This document shows positions 53,547 to 61,789 of a stretch of 64,000 nt of DNA, piece after piece. Origin of the DNA: Prado023 sp963736425. Lineage in GTDB: Bacteria; Actinomycetota; Actinomycetes; S36-B12; CAIYMF01. Position numbers and translations under genes: made by a program. The DNA lies in contig CAVTOX010000003.1 of assembly GCA_963736425.1 (NCBI GenBank), positions 62,001 to 126,000 on the forward strand, given 5' to 3'. The notes beneath the pieces were generated by a model that searched no databases, had not been told where the DNA came from, and saw only the letters and a list, made by a program, of their open reading frames with translations. Every line of letters begins with the position of its first letter. Position 1 is the first letter of the stretch.

Positions 53547-54670
53547 CTACCAGAGGATGTCCGAGTCCTCGACGACACCGGGCACTGCGGTCGAGGACGT
53601 GCGTCCTGCCGTCCACGTCGATCTCGCCGCTGAAGTGCCCGACCGGCTGGATGAACAGGCTGCGCACCGCCTTGACGTCGAGGAACTCGTTGTGCGCGGC
53701 CACCGGGTCGAAGCGCAGCCGGACCGTCCCGTCCTGGGTGGTGACGTGCCACGGCCGCATCACGTCGGTGCGATCGAACTCGAAGCGGGTGCGTGCGTCC
53801 AGGGCACTGGGCCGCCCATCGATCCACACCGCGTTCTCCCGGGACCGCTCCCCGACCCCCGAGAAGCCCTCGGACAGGTTGAAGCCGAGGACGGTCCCGT
53901 CGGGGAGCCTCCCGGTCCCGTAGGCCCATCGCCACGCGGTGTTCCGGGGCAAGCATCCCCTTGGTGTAGTCGTACCCGCCGAGGCCCCCGTCGAGGCTGA
54001 ACGTGCGCGGGTCCCCGTCGCCGTGGACCGTGACGCTGCCGGCGACCGCCAGCCCCGCCGTCTTCCCGGTGACCGAGACCGACGACTGCGCGCCATGCTC
54101 CACCTCGGAGATGGCCGTGATCCCGGTGCCGGTCTCCGTGAGGGTCCAGGTCGACCTCGATCCAGGGTCGCGACCTGCCCGGCAGCGAGGCGATCGACCG
54201 GCCCACCGAAGCCCGGAACCGGGTCACGTCACCGTCCCGGCGCAGGGCGTAGCGGGTCCCGGGCAGGCGGTAGGCGGCCCGCAGCCCATCGCCGGGTGCA
54301 TCGTTCACGCTCGCGAGGGCCCCCATGCGGCTCGTGTCCGCGATGACCTCACCGGTCCCCAGGTCGGTGACCATCAGGAAGCCGGAGCCGGTCACGGCCC
54401 CGTTGACCAGCGCGGACGTGACGGCGATCTCCTCGGTCGCCGCAACGAGGTAGACCCACGACTTCTGGCGGATCCGGCGCTGCGACCATCGCCGATCGGG
54501 TCGGAGCCCCCGAGCCGGAAATCCGCCGACAGTCCGGCGAGCCCGGTGGTGGCGACGATCGCCCTCGTAGCCGCCGAACAGGGGAACGCCCTCGGCGGAC
54601 ACCGCGCACGGCGGAACCGGCGTCGAGGGGCGCGACTGGCAGGATTCTTCCGACTTCGTGTTGTCGCCAT
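53547..54670 (-). CDS. DUF2804 family protein (several apparent frameshifts)
   Basis: A family of unknown function with a beta-rich, lipocalin-like fold. Recognisable pieces in three frames: RRWSQRRIRQKSWVYLVAAT, GSVTVHGDGDPRTFSLDGGL, GYDYTKGMLAPEHR, AVWIDGRPSALDARTRFEFD, LRFDPVAAHNEFLDVKAVRS and the end VPGVVEDSDILW (stop 53547). The N-terminal 40 residues are unclear because of breaks near 54490 and 54550. The start ATG 54670 is inferred from TAGCGT 7 nt upstream; GTG 54602 is the alternative. Breaks also near 54150, 53950 and 53585. Confidence 0.6.
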
Positions 54671-54677
54671 GTACCTC

Positions 54678-54683
54678 ACGCTA
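54678..54683 (-). promoter_or_regulatory. -10 element before DUF2804 gene
   Basis: TAGCGT on the minus strand, 7 nt before ATG 54670; the same hexamer and spacing as before the propeller gene at 13118. Confidence 0.35.
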
Positions 54684-54769
54684 CGCGCGGCGCCTCGCCC
54701 CGTGCAGCGCACAGGGGGCTTGGCTCGGGGCCTGACCACGACGCCACCGGGGACCGCCCGCACTCTCGG

Positions 54770-54775
54770 TAGGGT
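54770..54775 (+). promoter_or_regulatory. -10 element, leaderless GNAT transcript
   Basis: TAGGGT ends 6 nt before ATG 54782. Confidence 0.45.
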
Positions 54776-54781
54776 CGGCGG

Positions 54782-55333
54782 ATGCTCCCCGTACTCCACA
54801 CATCCCGCCTGATGATCCGCCCGGTGCGACCCGACGATCTCGACCCCCTGTTCGAGCGGCGCAACGACCCCAGGGTGGCCGAGCTCCAGGCCTGGGTGAC
54901 CCCATATCCGCGCGAGCGCGCCGAGTCGATCATCACCGAGGTCCTGGCCATGGACGGGCAACCCGTCGACGGCCAGTGGTTCATGGCCACCGTGGTGGAG
55001 GCGGCCAGCGGCGAGGTCGTCGGCGACCTGGTGATGCACCCGACCAACGAGATGCGCACCGCGGAGGTCGGCTACTCGCTGGGCACGCAGCACTGGGGGA
55101 AGGGGTACGCCTCCGAGGCCCTCGAGGCATTCGTGGCGTGGATCCTCGAGGCCCTTCCAGTCACGCGTGTGAGCGCGGGGCTCCATCCGGACAATCGCGC
55201 GTCGGCGATGGTCCTCGAGCGGACCGGCTTGCTGTACGAGGGCCACACGCGACTGTCGTTCTGGATCGGCGACGACAACTCCGATGACTGGATCTACGGG
55301 ATGACCCGCGCGCGAGTGGCAGGCGTGGCGTGA
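54782..55333 (+). CDS. GNAT N-acetyltransferase, RimJ/RimL type
   Basis: A 183-residue acetyltransferase: MLPVLHTSRLMIRPVRPDDL at the N-terminus, EVGYSLGTQHWGKGYASEAL (acetyl-CoA motif A) and GLHPDNRASAMVLERTGLLY as motif B. Substrate unknown. Its stop overlaps the GTG of a second GNAT-like gene (GTGA), so the two are coupled. Not related in sequence to the GNAT at 31716 beyond family level. Intact. Confidence 0.85.
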   Translation: MLPVLHTSRLMIRPVRPDDLDPLFERRNDPRVAELQAWVTPYPRERAESIITEVLAMDGQPVDGQWFMATVVEAASGEVVGDLVMHPTNEMRTAEVGYSLGTQHWGKGYASEALEAFVAWILEALPVTRVSAGLHPDNRASAMVLERTGLLYEGHTRLSFWIGDDNSDDWIYGMTRARVAGVA

Positions 55334-55816
55334 CCGTCCGCGAACCACGCCGGACGACGTTCTCCTGGTTCCCGTGACCCAGGAGAACAAGGCAGCCGTC
55401 CTCGCGCCTGCGCACGCACCACAGCCAGCGGGCGTTCGTCGCGCCCATGCTCGATTCCTTCGCCGACGCCCTTCTGCCCGACATCGTGGACGGAGCGCCC
55501 GCTCGTGCCGTGGATGCGGGCGATCGAGGCGGATGGCCAGACCGTCGGCTTCGTCATGCTCGCCCTGACCACGCCGCACCACCCTGAGCCCTACCTGTGG
55601 CGGCTACTGATCGACCGGATGCACCAGCGCCGCAGGATCGCCTCCCGGGCACTCGAGCTGGTCGCCGACGAGTGCCGCGATATGGGCGCCTCGACCCTGC
55701 TGGTCAGCTGGGTCGAGGGCAAGGGCTCGCCGCGCCCGTTCTACCTGGCCCACGGGTTCGAGCCCACGGGCCGGATCATCGACGGCGAGACTGAGGCGCG
55801 CCTGCAGCTGACGTGA
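55330..55816 (+). CDS. Second GNAT acetyltransferase (about three apparent frameshifts)
   Basis: The C-terminal two thirds are clear: MRAIEADGQTVGFVMLALTT, LWRLLIDRMHQRRRIASRAL (acetyl-CoA binding) and FYLAHGFEPTGRIIDGETEA. Upstream, LVPVTQENKAAVLA and SQRAFVAPMLDSFADALLPD are readable in different frames from GTG 55330, with breaks near 55360, 55420 and 55490. Repaired length about 160 residues. It is coupled to the GNAT gene before it. Confidence 0.65.
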
Positions 55817-55928
55817 CCGGCTCGGGGCGGCCGACTGCACCGGCGAGCACACGTGCCGACTCGGTGTCCGTGCCGCCCTCCGGGACGGGATGCCTGAACG
55901 GTGCGTGCGCTCGCCGGCGACCATGCGC

Positions 55929-55934
55929 TACCCT
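55929..55934 (+). promoter_or_regulatory. -10 element of the leuA leader transcript
   Basis: TACCCT ends 7 nt before the leader-peptide ATG at 55942, so the peptide is probably made from a leaderless mRNA. Confidence 0.5.
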
Positions 55935-55941
55935 GTTCCCG

Positions 55942-55986
55942 ATGTTCACCGTGCGACTGCTGCTTCGTAGCCGCGGCGGGGCCTGA
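55942..55986 (+). CDS. Leucine-rich leader peptide of leuA
   Basis: Fourteen codons, MFTVRLLLRSRGGA, stop TGA. Three Leu codons in a row (CTG CTG CTT) followed by Arg, 92 bp before leuA. Short Leu-rich peptides before leuA are established attenuator leaders in Streptomyces and corynebacteria. Alternative hairpins follow directly. Confidence 0.7.
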   Translation: MFTVRLLLRSRGGA

Positions 55987-55989
55987 TCC

Positions 55990-56049
55990 AACCGGCTCCC
56001 CTGTCGCGGGTGATCGCGTGCGCCGGTTCGAGACCCCACGGGTCGAACC
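55990..56049 (+). promoter_or_regulatory. Antiterminator/terminator hairpins before leuA
   Basis: AACCGGC (55990-55996) pairs with GCCGGTT (56022-56028); alternatively GGTTCGA (56025-56031) pairs with TCGAACC (56043-56049). The two share 56025-56028 and so exclude each other. No U-tract follows, so termination may need Rho or the switch may act on translation. Confidence 0.5.
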
Positions 56050-56077
56050 CCAGACACAGCCCCAGGAGCCAGAGATC

Positions 56078-57844
56078 ATGAGCACAACCTCATCCGCACC
56101 GTACTCGCAGCGCACCGCCCAGAAGCCGTCCCCGATGGCCTATCAGCGCTACTCCACCTTCACCCCGGTCGCACTGTCCGACCGCACGTGGCCGGGCAGG
56201 GCCATCACGCAAGCCCCGCGCTGGTGCGCGGTCGACCTGCGCGACGGCAACCAGGCCCTGATCGACCCGATGACCCCGGACCGCAAGAAGCGCATGTTCG
56301 AGCTCCTGGTCCGCATGGGCTACAAGGAGATCGAGGTCGGCTTCCCCTCGGCCAGCCAGACGGACTTCGACTTCGTCCGTGAGCTGATCGAGGGCGACCT
56401 CATCCCCGATGACGTCGTCATCCAGGTCCTGACCCAGGCGCGCGAGCACCTGATCGAGCGCACCTACGAGTCGATCCGCGGGGCCAAGCAGGCGATCGTG
56501 CACCTCTACAACTCGACCTCCACGCTGCAGCGCCGGGTGGTGTTCGGCCTGGACAAGGACGGGATCAAGGACATCGCCGTGCACGGCGCACAGCTGTGCT
56601 TGAAGTACGCCGAGCAGATCACCCCCGACACCGACATCTACTACGAGTACTCGCCGGAGTCCTACACGGGCACCGAGCTGGAGTTCGCCGTCGAGGTCTG
56701 CAACGCCGTCAACGACGTGTGGCAGCCCACGCCGGAGCGCAAGGTCATCATCAACCTGCCCGCGACTGTCGAGATGGCCACGCCCAACGTCTACGCGGAC
56801 TCGATCGAGTGGATGCACCGCAACCTGCGCCACCGCGAGAACATCGTCCTGAGCCTGCACCCGCACAACGACCGCGGCACCGCGGTGGCCGCCGCCGAGC
56901 TGGGCTTCATGGCCGGCGCCGACCGGATCGAGGGCTGCCTGTTCGGCAATGGCGAGCGGACCGGCAACGTGTGCCTGGTGACCCTGGGCCTGAACCTGTT
57001 CAGCCAGGGCGTCGACCCGCAGATCGACTTCCGCGACATCGACGAGATCCGCCGCACGGTGGAGTACTGCAACCAGCTGAAGGTGCCCGAGCGCCATCCC
57101 TACGGCGGCGACCTGGTGTTCACGGCGTTCTCCGGCTCGCACCAGGATGCGATCAACAAGGGCTTCAAGGCGATGGCCACCGACGCAGGCATGGCGGGCG
57201 TCCCGGTCGAGTCGTTCCGCTGGGAGGTCCCGTACCTGCCGATCGACCCGCACGACATCGGCCGCACGTACGAGGCAGTCATCCGGGTGAACAGCCAGTC
57301 CGGCAAGGGCGGCGTGGCCTACATCATGCGCACCGAGCACGGTCTCGAGCTGCCGAGGCGCCTGCAGATCGAGTTCTCCCATGTGATCCAGCGGATGACC
57401 GACTCCGAGGGCGGCGAGGTGGCCCCGGCGCAGATGTACGAGATCTTCGCCGACGAGTACCTGCCCGTCCCCGAGATGCCCTGGGGCAGGCTGAAGCTGC
57501 GCCACGTGATGGTGGATTCCGACGTCGACGGCGAGACGATGGTCCGCACCGTCATCCGCGACAACTCCCACCACGCGCGGGAGTTCGAGGGCGTCGGCCA
57601 TGGCAACGGCCCGATCGCCGCGTTCTGCGACGCCCTGGCCGCCCACCACATCGACGTCCGCGTCCTGGACTACTCCGAGCACGCGATGTCCGCCGGTGGC
57701 GACGCCAAGGCGGCGGCGTTCGTGGAGTGCGCGATCGGTGGCCGGGTGCTCTGGGGCGTGGGGATCGACTCCTCGATCGTCACCGCCTCGCTCAAGGCGA
57801 TCATCTCCGCGGTGAACCGGGCTCAGCGCGACCAGGTCGGCTGA
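56078..57844 (+). CDS. leuA: 2-isopropylmalate synthase LeuA (long actinobacterial form)
   Basis: A 588-residue enzyme committing 2-oxoisovalerate to leucine. Signatures: WCAVDLRDGNQALIDPMTPD (metal/catalytic Asp), EVGFPSASQTDFDFVREL, LSLHPHNDRGTAVAAAELGF and GCLFGNGERTGNVCLVTLGL. The C-terminal regulatory domain (about residues 440-588) senses leucine. ATG 56078 follows CCAGGAGCCAGAGATC. It is the only large biosynthetic gene of the supercluster on the plus strand, and converges on the NIL-domain gene. Intact. Preceded by a Leu attenuator. Confidence 0.95.
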   Translation: MSTTSSAPYSQRTAQKPSPMAYQRYSTFTPVALSDRTWPGRAITQAPRWCAVDLRDGNQALIDPMTPDRKKRMFELLVRMGYKEIEVGFPSASQTDFDFVRELIEGDLIPDDVVIQVLTQAREHLIERTYESIRGAKQAIVHLYNSTSTLQRRVVFGLDKDGIKDIAVHGAQLCLKYAEQITPDTDIYYEYSPESYTGTELEFAVEVCNAVNDVWQPTPERKVIINLPATVEMATPNVYADSIEWMHRNLRHRENIVLSLHPHNDRGTAVAAAELGFMAGADRIEGCLFGNGERTGNVCLVTLGLNLFSQGVDPQIDFRDIDEIRRTVEYCNQLKVPERHPYGGDLVFTAFSGSHQDAINKGFKAMATDAGMAGVPVESFRWEVPYLPIDPHDIGRTYEAVIRVNSQSGKGGVAYIMRTEHGLELPRRLQIEFSHVIQRMTDSEGGEVAPAQMYEIFADEYLPVPEMPWGRLKLRHVMVDSDVDGETMVRTVIRDNSHHAREFEGVGHGNGPIAAFCDALAAHHIDVRVLDYSEHAMSAGGDAKAAAFVECAIGGRVLWGVGIDSSIVTASLKAIISAVNRAQRDQVG

Positions 57845-57863
57845 GCCGCCCGCACCCTCTCGG

Positions 57864-57896
57864 GGGCCGCACCTGGGGTTGACCCGGTCGCGGCCC
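57864..57896. terminator. Bidirectional hairpin between leuA and NIL-domain gene
   Basis: GGGCCGC (57864-57870) with GCGGCCC (57890-57896), continued inside by ACC/GGT and GGGT/ACCC pairs. A long, nearly continuous stem between convergent genes. No U-tract. Confidence 0.65.
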
Positions 57897-57907
57897 TCGC
57901 GCGCGTC

Positions 57908-58156
57908 TCAGCCCTCGACGATGTCCCCGAGCACCGGGTCGACCTGGATACCCAGCGAGGTCAGATAGGCCTCCGCAGCGTCGAGCTGGGCGGGCTCGCC
58001 GGCCATCTCGAGAACCATCCAGCCGAAGTGGTCCTCGATGGACGCACGGCGGATCGACGTGATGACGCCGTAGTCCACGCCCAGGTGGTAGACGACGGGC
58101 TCGCGGACCTGGGTCTGCGGGAAGGTCAGCCGGACGGGGCGATGCACTTCAGACAT
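57908..58156 (-). CDS. NIL-domain protein
   Basis: An 82-residue protein: VRLTFPQTQVREPVVYHLGV, ASIEDHFGWMVLEMAGEPAQ and LGIQVDPVLGDIVEG. This is the NIL fold, best known as the C-terminal methionine-binding domain of MetN transporters and in some ferredoxin-like proteins. Here it stands alone, so a ligand-sensing role is inferred. ATG 58156 has TACAGT 7 nt upstream. Confidence 0.8.
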   Translation of the reverse strand: MSEVHRPVRLTFPQTQVREPVVYHLGVDYGVITSIRRASIEDHFGWMVLEMAGEPAQLDAAEAYLTSLGIQVDPVLGDIVEG

Positions 58157-58163
58157 GCCTGCA

Positions 58164-58169
58164 ACTGTA
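58164..58169 (-). promoter_or_regulatory. -10 element, leaderless NIL-domain gene
   Basis: TACAGT on the minus strand, 7 nt before ATG 58156. Confidence 0.4.
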
Positions 58170-58203
58170 GTGCTCCGCCCCCGACGAGTGCCGTGCTGTC
58201 ACG

Positions 58204-59790
58204 TCAGACGAGGTCGACGCTCTGCACCAGGTCGGCCTCGATCTCGCGGGCGATGCCTGCGAGCACCTCGGCGCCGGGGGACGCATCGACGGTGAGCACC
58301 ATGACGGCCTTGCCACCGACCGCGTCGCGCGAGACCTGCATCCCACCGATGTTCACACCCGCGTGGCCCAGTGCCCCACCGACGGCGCCCACGACACCGG
58401 GGCGGTCCGCGTAGCGCATGACGACCAGGTGCTCCGAGAGCGGTACCTCGAGGTCGAAGTCGTCGATCTCCACGAGCTTGGCGATGTTCCGCGGGCCGGA
58501 CAGCGTGCCGCCCACGCGCAGCGAGGTGCCGTCGGTCAGCGCCAGGCGCACCCGCACGAGGTTGCGGTGGTCCCCGGCGTCCGCATCAGTGATGAGGGCG
58601 GCCTCGATGCCCCGGTCCCTGGCGATGACCGGTGCGTTGACGTAGGAGACCTGCTCCTCGGACAGCGGGGTGAACACGCCCTTGAGCGCCGAGAGCTCGA
58701 GGATCTTCACGTCGTTCTCGGTGACCTCGCCGCGGACCTCGGTCTCCACGGCCGCGACGGGTGCACCGGCCAGCGCCGAGGCGATCTGGCCCAGGGCCTC
58801 GGTGAGCGGCAGCATCGGGCGGACGTCGTCGGCGATGGCCCCACCCTTGACGTTGACCGCATCGGGGACGAGCTCGCCAGCCAGGGCGAGGCGCACGGAC
58901 TTGGCGACGGCGATGCCGGCCTTCTCCTGGGCCTCGTCTGTGGAGGCGCCCAGGTGCGGGGTCACCACTACCTGCTCGAGGCTCATCAGCGGCGAGTCGG
59001 TGCACGGCTCCTTGGCCCACACGTCGATGCCGGCTCCGGCGACCCGGCCGTCGACGATCGCCTCGTACAGGGCAGCTTCATCGACGATGCCACCGCGCGC
59101 GGCATTGATGATCCGCACGGTCGGCTTGACCTTGTGCAGGGCCTCGTCGCCGATCAGGCCGATGGTCTCCGGGGTCTTGGGCAGGTGGACCGTGATGAAG
59201 TCACTGTCAGCCAGCAGCTCGTCGAGGGACACCATGCGGATGCCCATCTGCGCGGCGCGCGCCGGCTGCACGTAGGGGTCGTAGGCGATGAGCGTGACGC
59301 CGAACGCGCTGAGGCGCTGGGCCACGAGCAGGCCGATCCGGCCCAGTCCGACGACGCCGACCACCTTGTCGGCCAACTCCACGCCGGTGTACTTCGAGCG
59401 CTTCCACGCCCCACCCTTCAGGGACTCATTGGCGGGGGCGATGTGCCGGGCGCTGGCCAGGAGCAGGGCGATCGCGAGCTCGGCGGCTGAGCCGATGTTG
59501 GACGTGGGGGCGTTGACGACCATGACGCCGGCCTGCGTGGCTGCGGCGACGTCGACGTTGTCCAGCCCGACGCCCGCGCGGGCGACCACCTTGAGGCGGC
59601 GTGCAGCCGCGATCGCCTCGGCGTCGACCTTGGTGGCCGAGCGGATCAGGATCGCATCGACATCCGCGATGGCCGGCAGCAGCTCCGCACGATCCGCGCC
59701 GTCGCAGTAGCGGATCTCGAAGTCGGGACCGAGGGCATCCACGGTGGCGGGGCTGAGTTCCTCGGCGATCAGGACGATGGGCTTGCTCAC
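58204..59790 (-). CDS. serA: D-3-phosphoglycerate dehydrogenase SerA (long form)
   Basis: A 528-residue NAD enzyme, first step of serine synthesis; M. tuberculosis SerA1 has the same length. Order: substrate domain, Rossmann domain with VVGVVGLGRIGLLVAQRLSA, catalytic INAARGGIVDEAALYEAI, VVVTPHLGASTDEAQEKAG (His/Glu), then an intervening allosteric domain and a C-terminal ACT domain (VVMRYADRPGVVGAVGGALG) for serine feedback. GTG 59790 follows AGAGGG. A -10 (TAGAAT, 59846-59841) leaves a roughly 40-nt leader. Located downstream of ilvC, as in mycobacteria. Confidence 0.95.
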   Translation of the reverse strand: MSKPIVLIAEELSPATVDALGPDFEIRYCDGADRAELLPAIADVDAILIRSATKVDAEAIAAARRLKVVARAGVGLDNVDVAAATQAGVMVVNAPTSNIGSAAELAIALLLASARHIAPANESLKGGAWKRSKYTGVELADKVVGVVGLGRIGLLVAQRLSAFGVTLIAYDPYVQPARAAQMGIRMVSLDELLADSDFITVHLPKTPETIGLIGDEALHKVKPTVRIINAARGGIVDEAALYEAIVDGRVAGAGIDVWAKEPCTDSPLMSLEQVVVTPHLGASTDEAQEKAGIAVAKSVRLALAGELVPDAVNVKGGAIADDVRPMLPLTEALGQIASALAGAPVAAVETEVRGEVTENDVKILELSALKGVFTPLSEEQVSYVNAPVIARDRGIEAALITDADAGDHRNLVRVRLALTDGTSLRVGGTLSGPRNIAKLVEIDDFDLEVPLSEHLVVMRYADRPGVVGAVGGALGHAGVNIGGMQVSRDAVGGKAVMVLTVDASPGAEVLAGIAREIEADLVQSVDLV

Positions 59791-59840
59791 GGTGGCACCC
59801 TCTTGACTGACCCGCGGGGTCGATCCCCACGGCTGGGCCA

Positions 59841-59846
59841 ATTCTA
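59841..59846 (-). promoter_or_regulatory. -10 element of serA
   Basis: TAGAAT on the minus strand; transcription from here would give a leader with the AGAGGG ribosome site, in contrast to the many leaderless genes nearby. Confidence 0.45.
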
Positions 59847-59960
59847 ACGACCGCCCCGTTGGCGGGTCGGGCACCCCAAAGGTCCCGCGCAGCCGTCCAA
59901 ACGACCTGCCTGCGCCGAACGGCTCCACGCTGGCAGGCGGATCTGCTCCCGCTTCCGGTC

Positions 59961-60080
59961 GGGTCGGCGGGCCGCCGGGTTGATTGCGGCCCGCCTCGCC
60001 TGCCTGCCGCTCGAGTCAGCGGGCCGCGGTGCTTGTTTGCGTCCCGCCTCGCCTCGCTGCCGCTCGGGTCAGCGGGCCGC
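59961..60080 (-). repeat. Three imperfect tandem repeats covering the 3' end of ilvC
   Basis: GGGTCGGCGGGCCGC (59961-59975), GAGTCAGCGGGCCGC (60013-60027) and GGGTCAGCGGGCCGC (60066-60080) recur every 52-53 bp, each with a similar CCCGCCTCGCC-type block between. The last copy is the ilvC stop region itself, so the gene end appears to have been duplicated twice downstream. Confidence 0.6.
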
Positions 60081-61097
60081 GGTGCCCTCCACGTAGTCCG
60101 AGTCCGAGGTCTTGACCCAGCTCATCAGCTGACGGAGCTGACGGCCGGTCTCCTCGATCGGGTGCGCCTCACCGGCAGCGCGCAGCGCGTGGAACTCCGG
60201 GGCGCCTGCGTCCTGGTCGTCGATGAACCGCTTGGCGAAGGCACCGGACTGGATGTCGGCCAGTACCGCACGCATGTTCTCCTTCACGTGCGGGTCGATG
60301 ACTCGCGGGCCCGACACGTAGTCGCCGTACTCGGCGGTGTCCGAGACGCTCCAGCGCTGCTTGGCGATGCCACCCTCGTACATGAGGTCGACGATGAGCT
60401 TCAGCTCGTGCAGGCACTCGAAGTAGGCCACCTCGGGCTGGTAGCCGGCCTCGGTCAGCACCTCGAAGCCGGTCTGGACCAGCATCGACGCTCCACCGCA
60501 CAGCACGGCCTGCTCACCGAACAGGTCGGTCTCGGTCTCCTCGGTGAATGTGGTCTTGATCCCACCGGCGCGCAGGGCGCCGATCGCCTTGGCGTAGGAC
60601 AGCGTCAGGTCCCATGCACCACCGGTCGCGTCCTGCTCCACGGCGACGATCGCGGGCACGCCGCGCCCGGCCACGTACTCACGGCGGACCAGGTGCCCCG
60701 GGCCCTTCGGGGCCACCATGCACACATCGACGTCGGCCGGCGGCTTCACGTAGCCGAACCGGATGTTGAACCCGTGGGCGAAGAACAGTGCGTCCCCGGC
60801 CTTGAGGTTGGGGGCGATCGCCTCGGCGTACAGGCCACGCTGGGCGGGGTCCGGCACCAGGACCATGATCACGTCGGCCTCAGCGCACGCCGTTGCCGGA
60901 TCGACGACCCGAAGGCCCTCGGCCTCGGCCTTCGCGCGGCTCTTCGAGCCCTCGGCCAGGCCGACGCGCACGTCGACCCCCGAGTCGCGCAGGCTCAGCG
61001 CATGGGCGTGGCCCTGGCTGCCGTATCCGAGCACAGCGACCTTGCGGCCGCCGATGATCGAGAGGTCGGCGTTGTCGTCGTAGTACAGCTCAGCCAC
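60069..61097 (-). CDS. ilvC: Ketol-acid reductoisomerase
   Basis: A 342-residue class I KARI converting acetolactate to dihydroxyisovalerate. KVAVLGYGSQGHAHALSLRD is the dinucleotide motif; VGLAEGSKSRAKAEAEGLRV has Ser/Lys/Ser/Arg in the NADPH-preferring loop. Metal ligands lie in FTEETETDLFGEQAVLCGGA and YFECLHELKLIVDLMYEGG. Starts at ATG 61097, separated from ilvN by 164 bp that include the second REP-like element, so it may have its own transcript or processed mRNA. Intact. Confidence 0.96.
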   Translation of the reverse strand: MAELYYDDNADLSIIGGRKVAVLGYGSQGHAHALSLRDSGVDVRVGLAEGSKSRAKAEAEGLRVVDPATACAEADVIMVLVPDPAQRGLYAEAIAPNLKAGDALFFAHGFNIRFGYVKPPADVDVCMVAPKGPGHLVRREYVAGRGVPAIVAVEQDATGGAWDLTLSYAKAIGALRAGGIKTTFTEETETDLFGEQAVLCGGASMLVQTGFEVLTEAGYQPEVAYFECLHELKLIVDLMYEGGIAKQRWSVSDTAEYGDYVSGPRVIDPHVKENMRAVLADIQSGAFAKRFIDDQDAGAPEFHALRAAGEAHPIEETGRQLRQLMSWVKTSDSDYVEGTAAR

Positions 61098-61203
61098 TGT
61101 GGGGCTCCTAGGGTGTGGCGGCGCACGAACGGCGCCGGGGATCGTGGGGTGATTGTCTCAGGTGGGGGGGTGTGCGACCGTCAGCGGACGGCCGACCGGC
61201 GAA

Positions 61204-61249
61204 TGGTGGTCGATTCGGTCGATCCAGAGGTCGGAATCGACTACCAACG
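61204..61249. repeat. REP-like palindromic element, copy 2
   Basis: TGGTGGTCGATTC (61204-61216) pairs with 61234-61246 over 13 bp with one G-T pair. The right arm includes the 21-nt stretch 61229-61249 identical to 10112-10132. Located between ilvN and ilvC. Confidence 0.6.
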
Positions 61250-61261
61250 CCCTCATTGGGG

Positions 61262-61786
61262 TCAGGCGGTTCGGTCGACCGGGCGCAGGGCCCGCTCGGT
61301 CATCGACTTGGAGCCGCGGCCCAGGGCCACCGCCCCGGACTTGACCAGCTCACGGATGCCGAACGGCTCCAGCACCCGCAGCAGGGCGTCGAGCTTGTCG
61401 CGGCTTCCGGTGACCTCGATGGTCACCGCGTCCGGCGCCACGTCGACGACGCCGGCGCGGAACAGCGCCACAGTCTCCAGCACGTGGCTGCGGGTCGTGG
61501 CATCGGCGCGGACCTTGACCAGCATGAACTCGCGCTGCACGGAGGTCGCCGGCTCGAGCTCGACGATCTTGAGCACGTTGACCAGCTTGTTCAGCTGCTT
61601 GGTGACCTGCTCGAGGGGCAACCCCTCGACCTCGACGACCAGGGTGATCCGCGAGACCTCCGGGGTCTCGGTCGGGCCGACCGCCAGTGACTCGATGTTG
61701 AATCCGCGCCGTGAGAAGAGCCCCGCGATCCGGGCCAGCACGCCCGGCTGGTCCTGGACCAGCACGCTCAGTGTGTGACGGCTCAT
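61262..61786 (-). CDS. ilvN: Acetolactate synthase small (regulatory) subunit
   Basis: A 174-residue regulatory subunit. The N-terminal ACT domain reads MSRHTLSVLVQDQPGVLARI, AGLFSRRGFNIESLAVG and SRITLVVEVEGLPLEQVTKQ; the C-terminal domain ends near VALGRGSKSMTERAL. It gives valine feedback control of IlvB. ATG 61786 is 3 bp after the ilvB stop. Intact. Confidence 0.95.
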   Translation of the reverse strand: MSRHTLSVLVQDQPGVLARIAGLFSRRGFNIESLAVGPTETPEVSRITLVVEVEGLPLEQVTKQLNKLVNVLKIVELEPATSVQREFMLVKVRADATTRSHVLETVALFRAGVVDVAPDAVTIEVTGSRDKLDALLRVLEPFGIRELVKSGAVALGRGSKSMTERALRPVDRTA

Positions 61787-61789
61787 CGC

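Noticed and set aside
56025..56049. Remnant of a tRNA T-arm in the leuA leader (GGTTCGA...TCGAACC)
   Set aside because: No acceptor or anticodon stems accompany it; it is better explained as the second hairpin of the attenuator.
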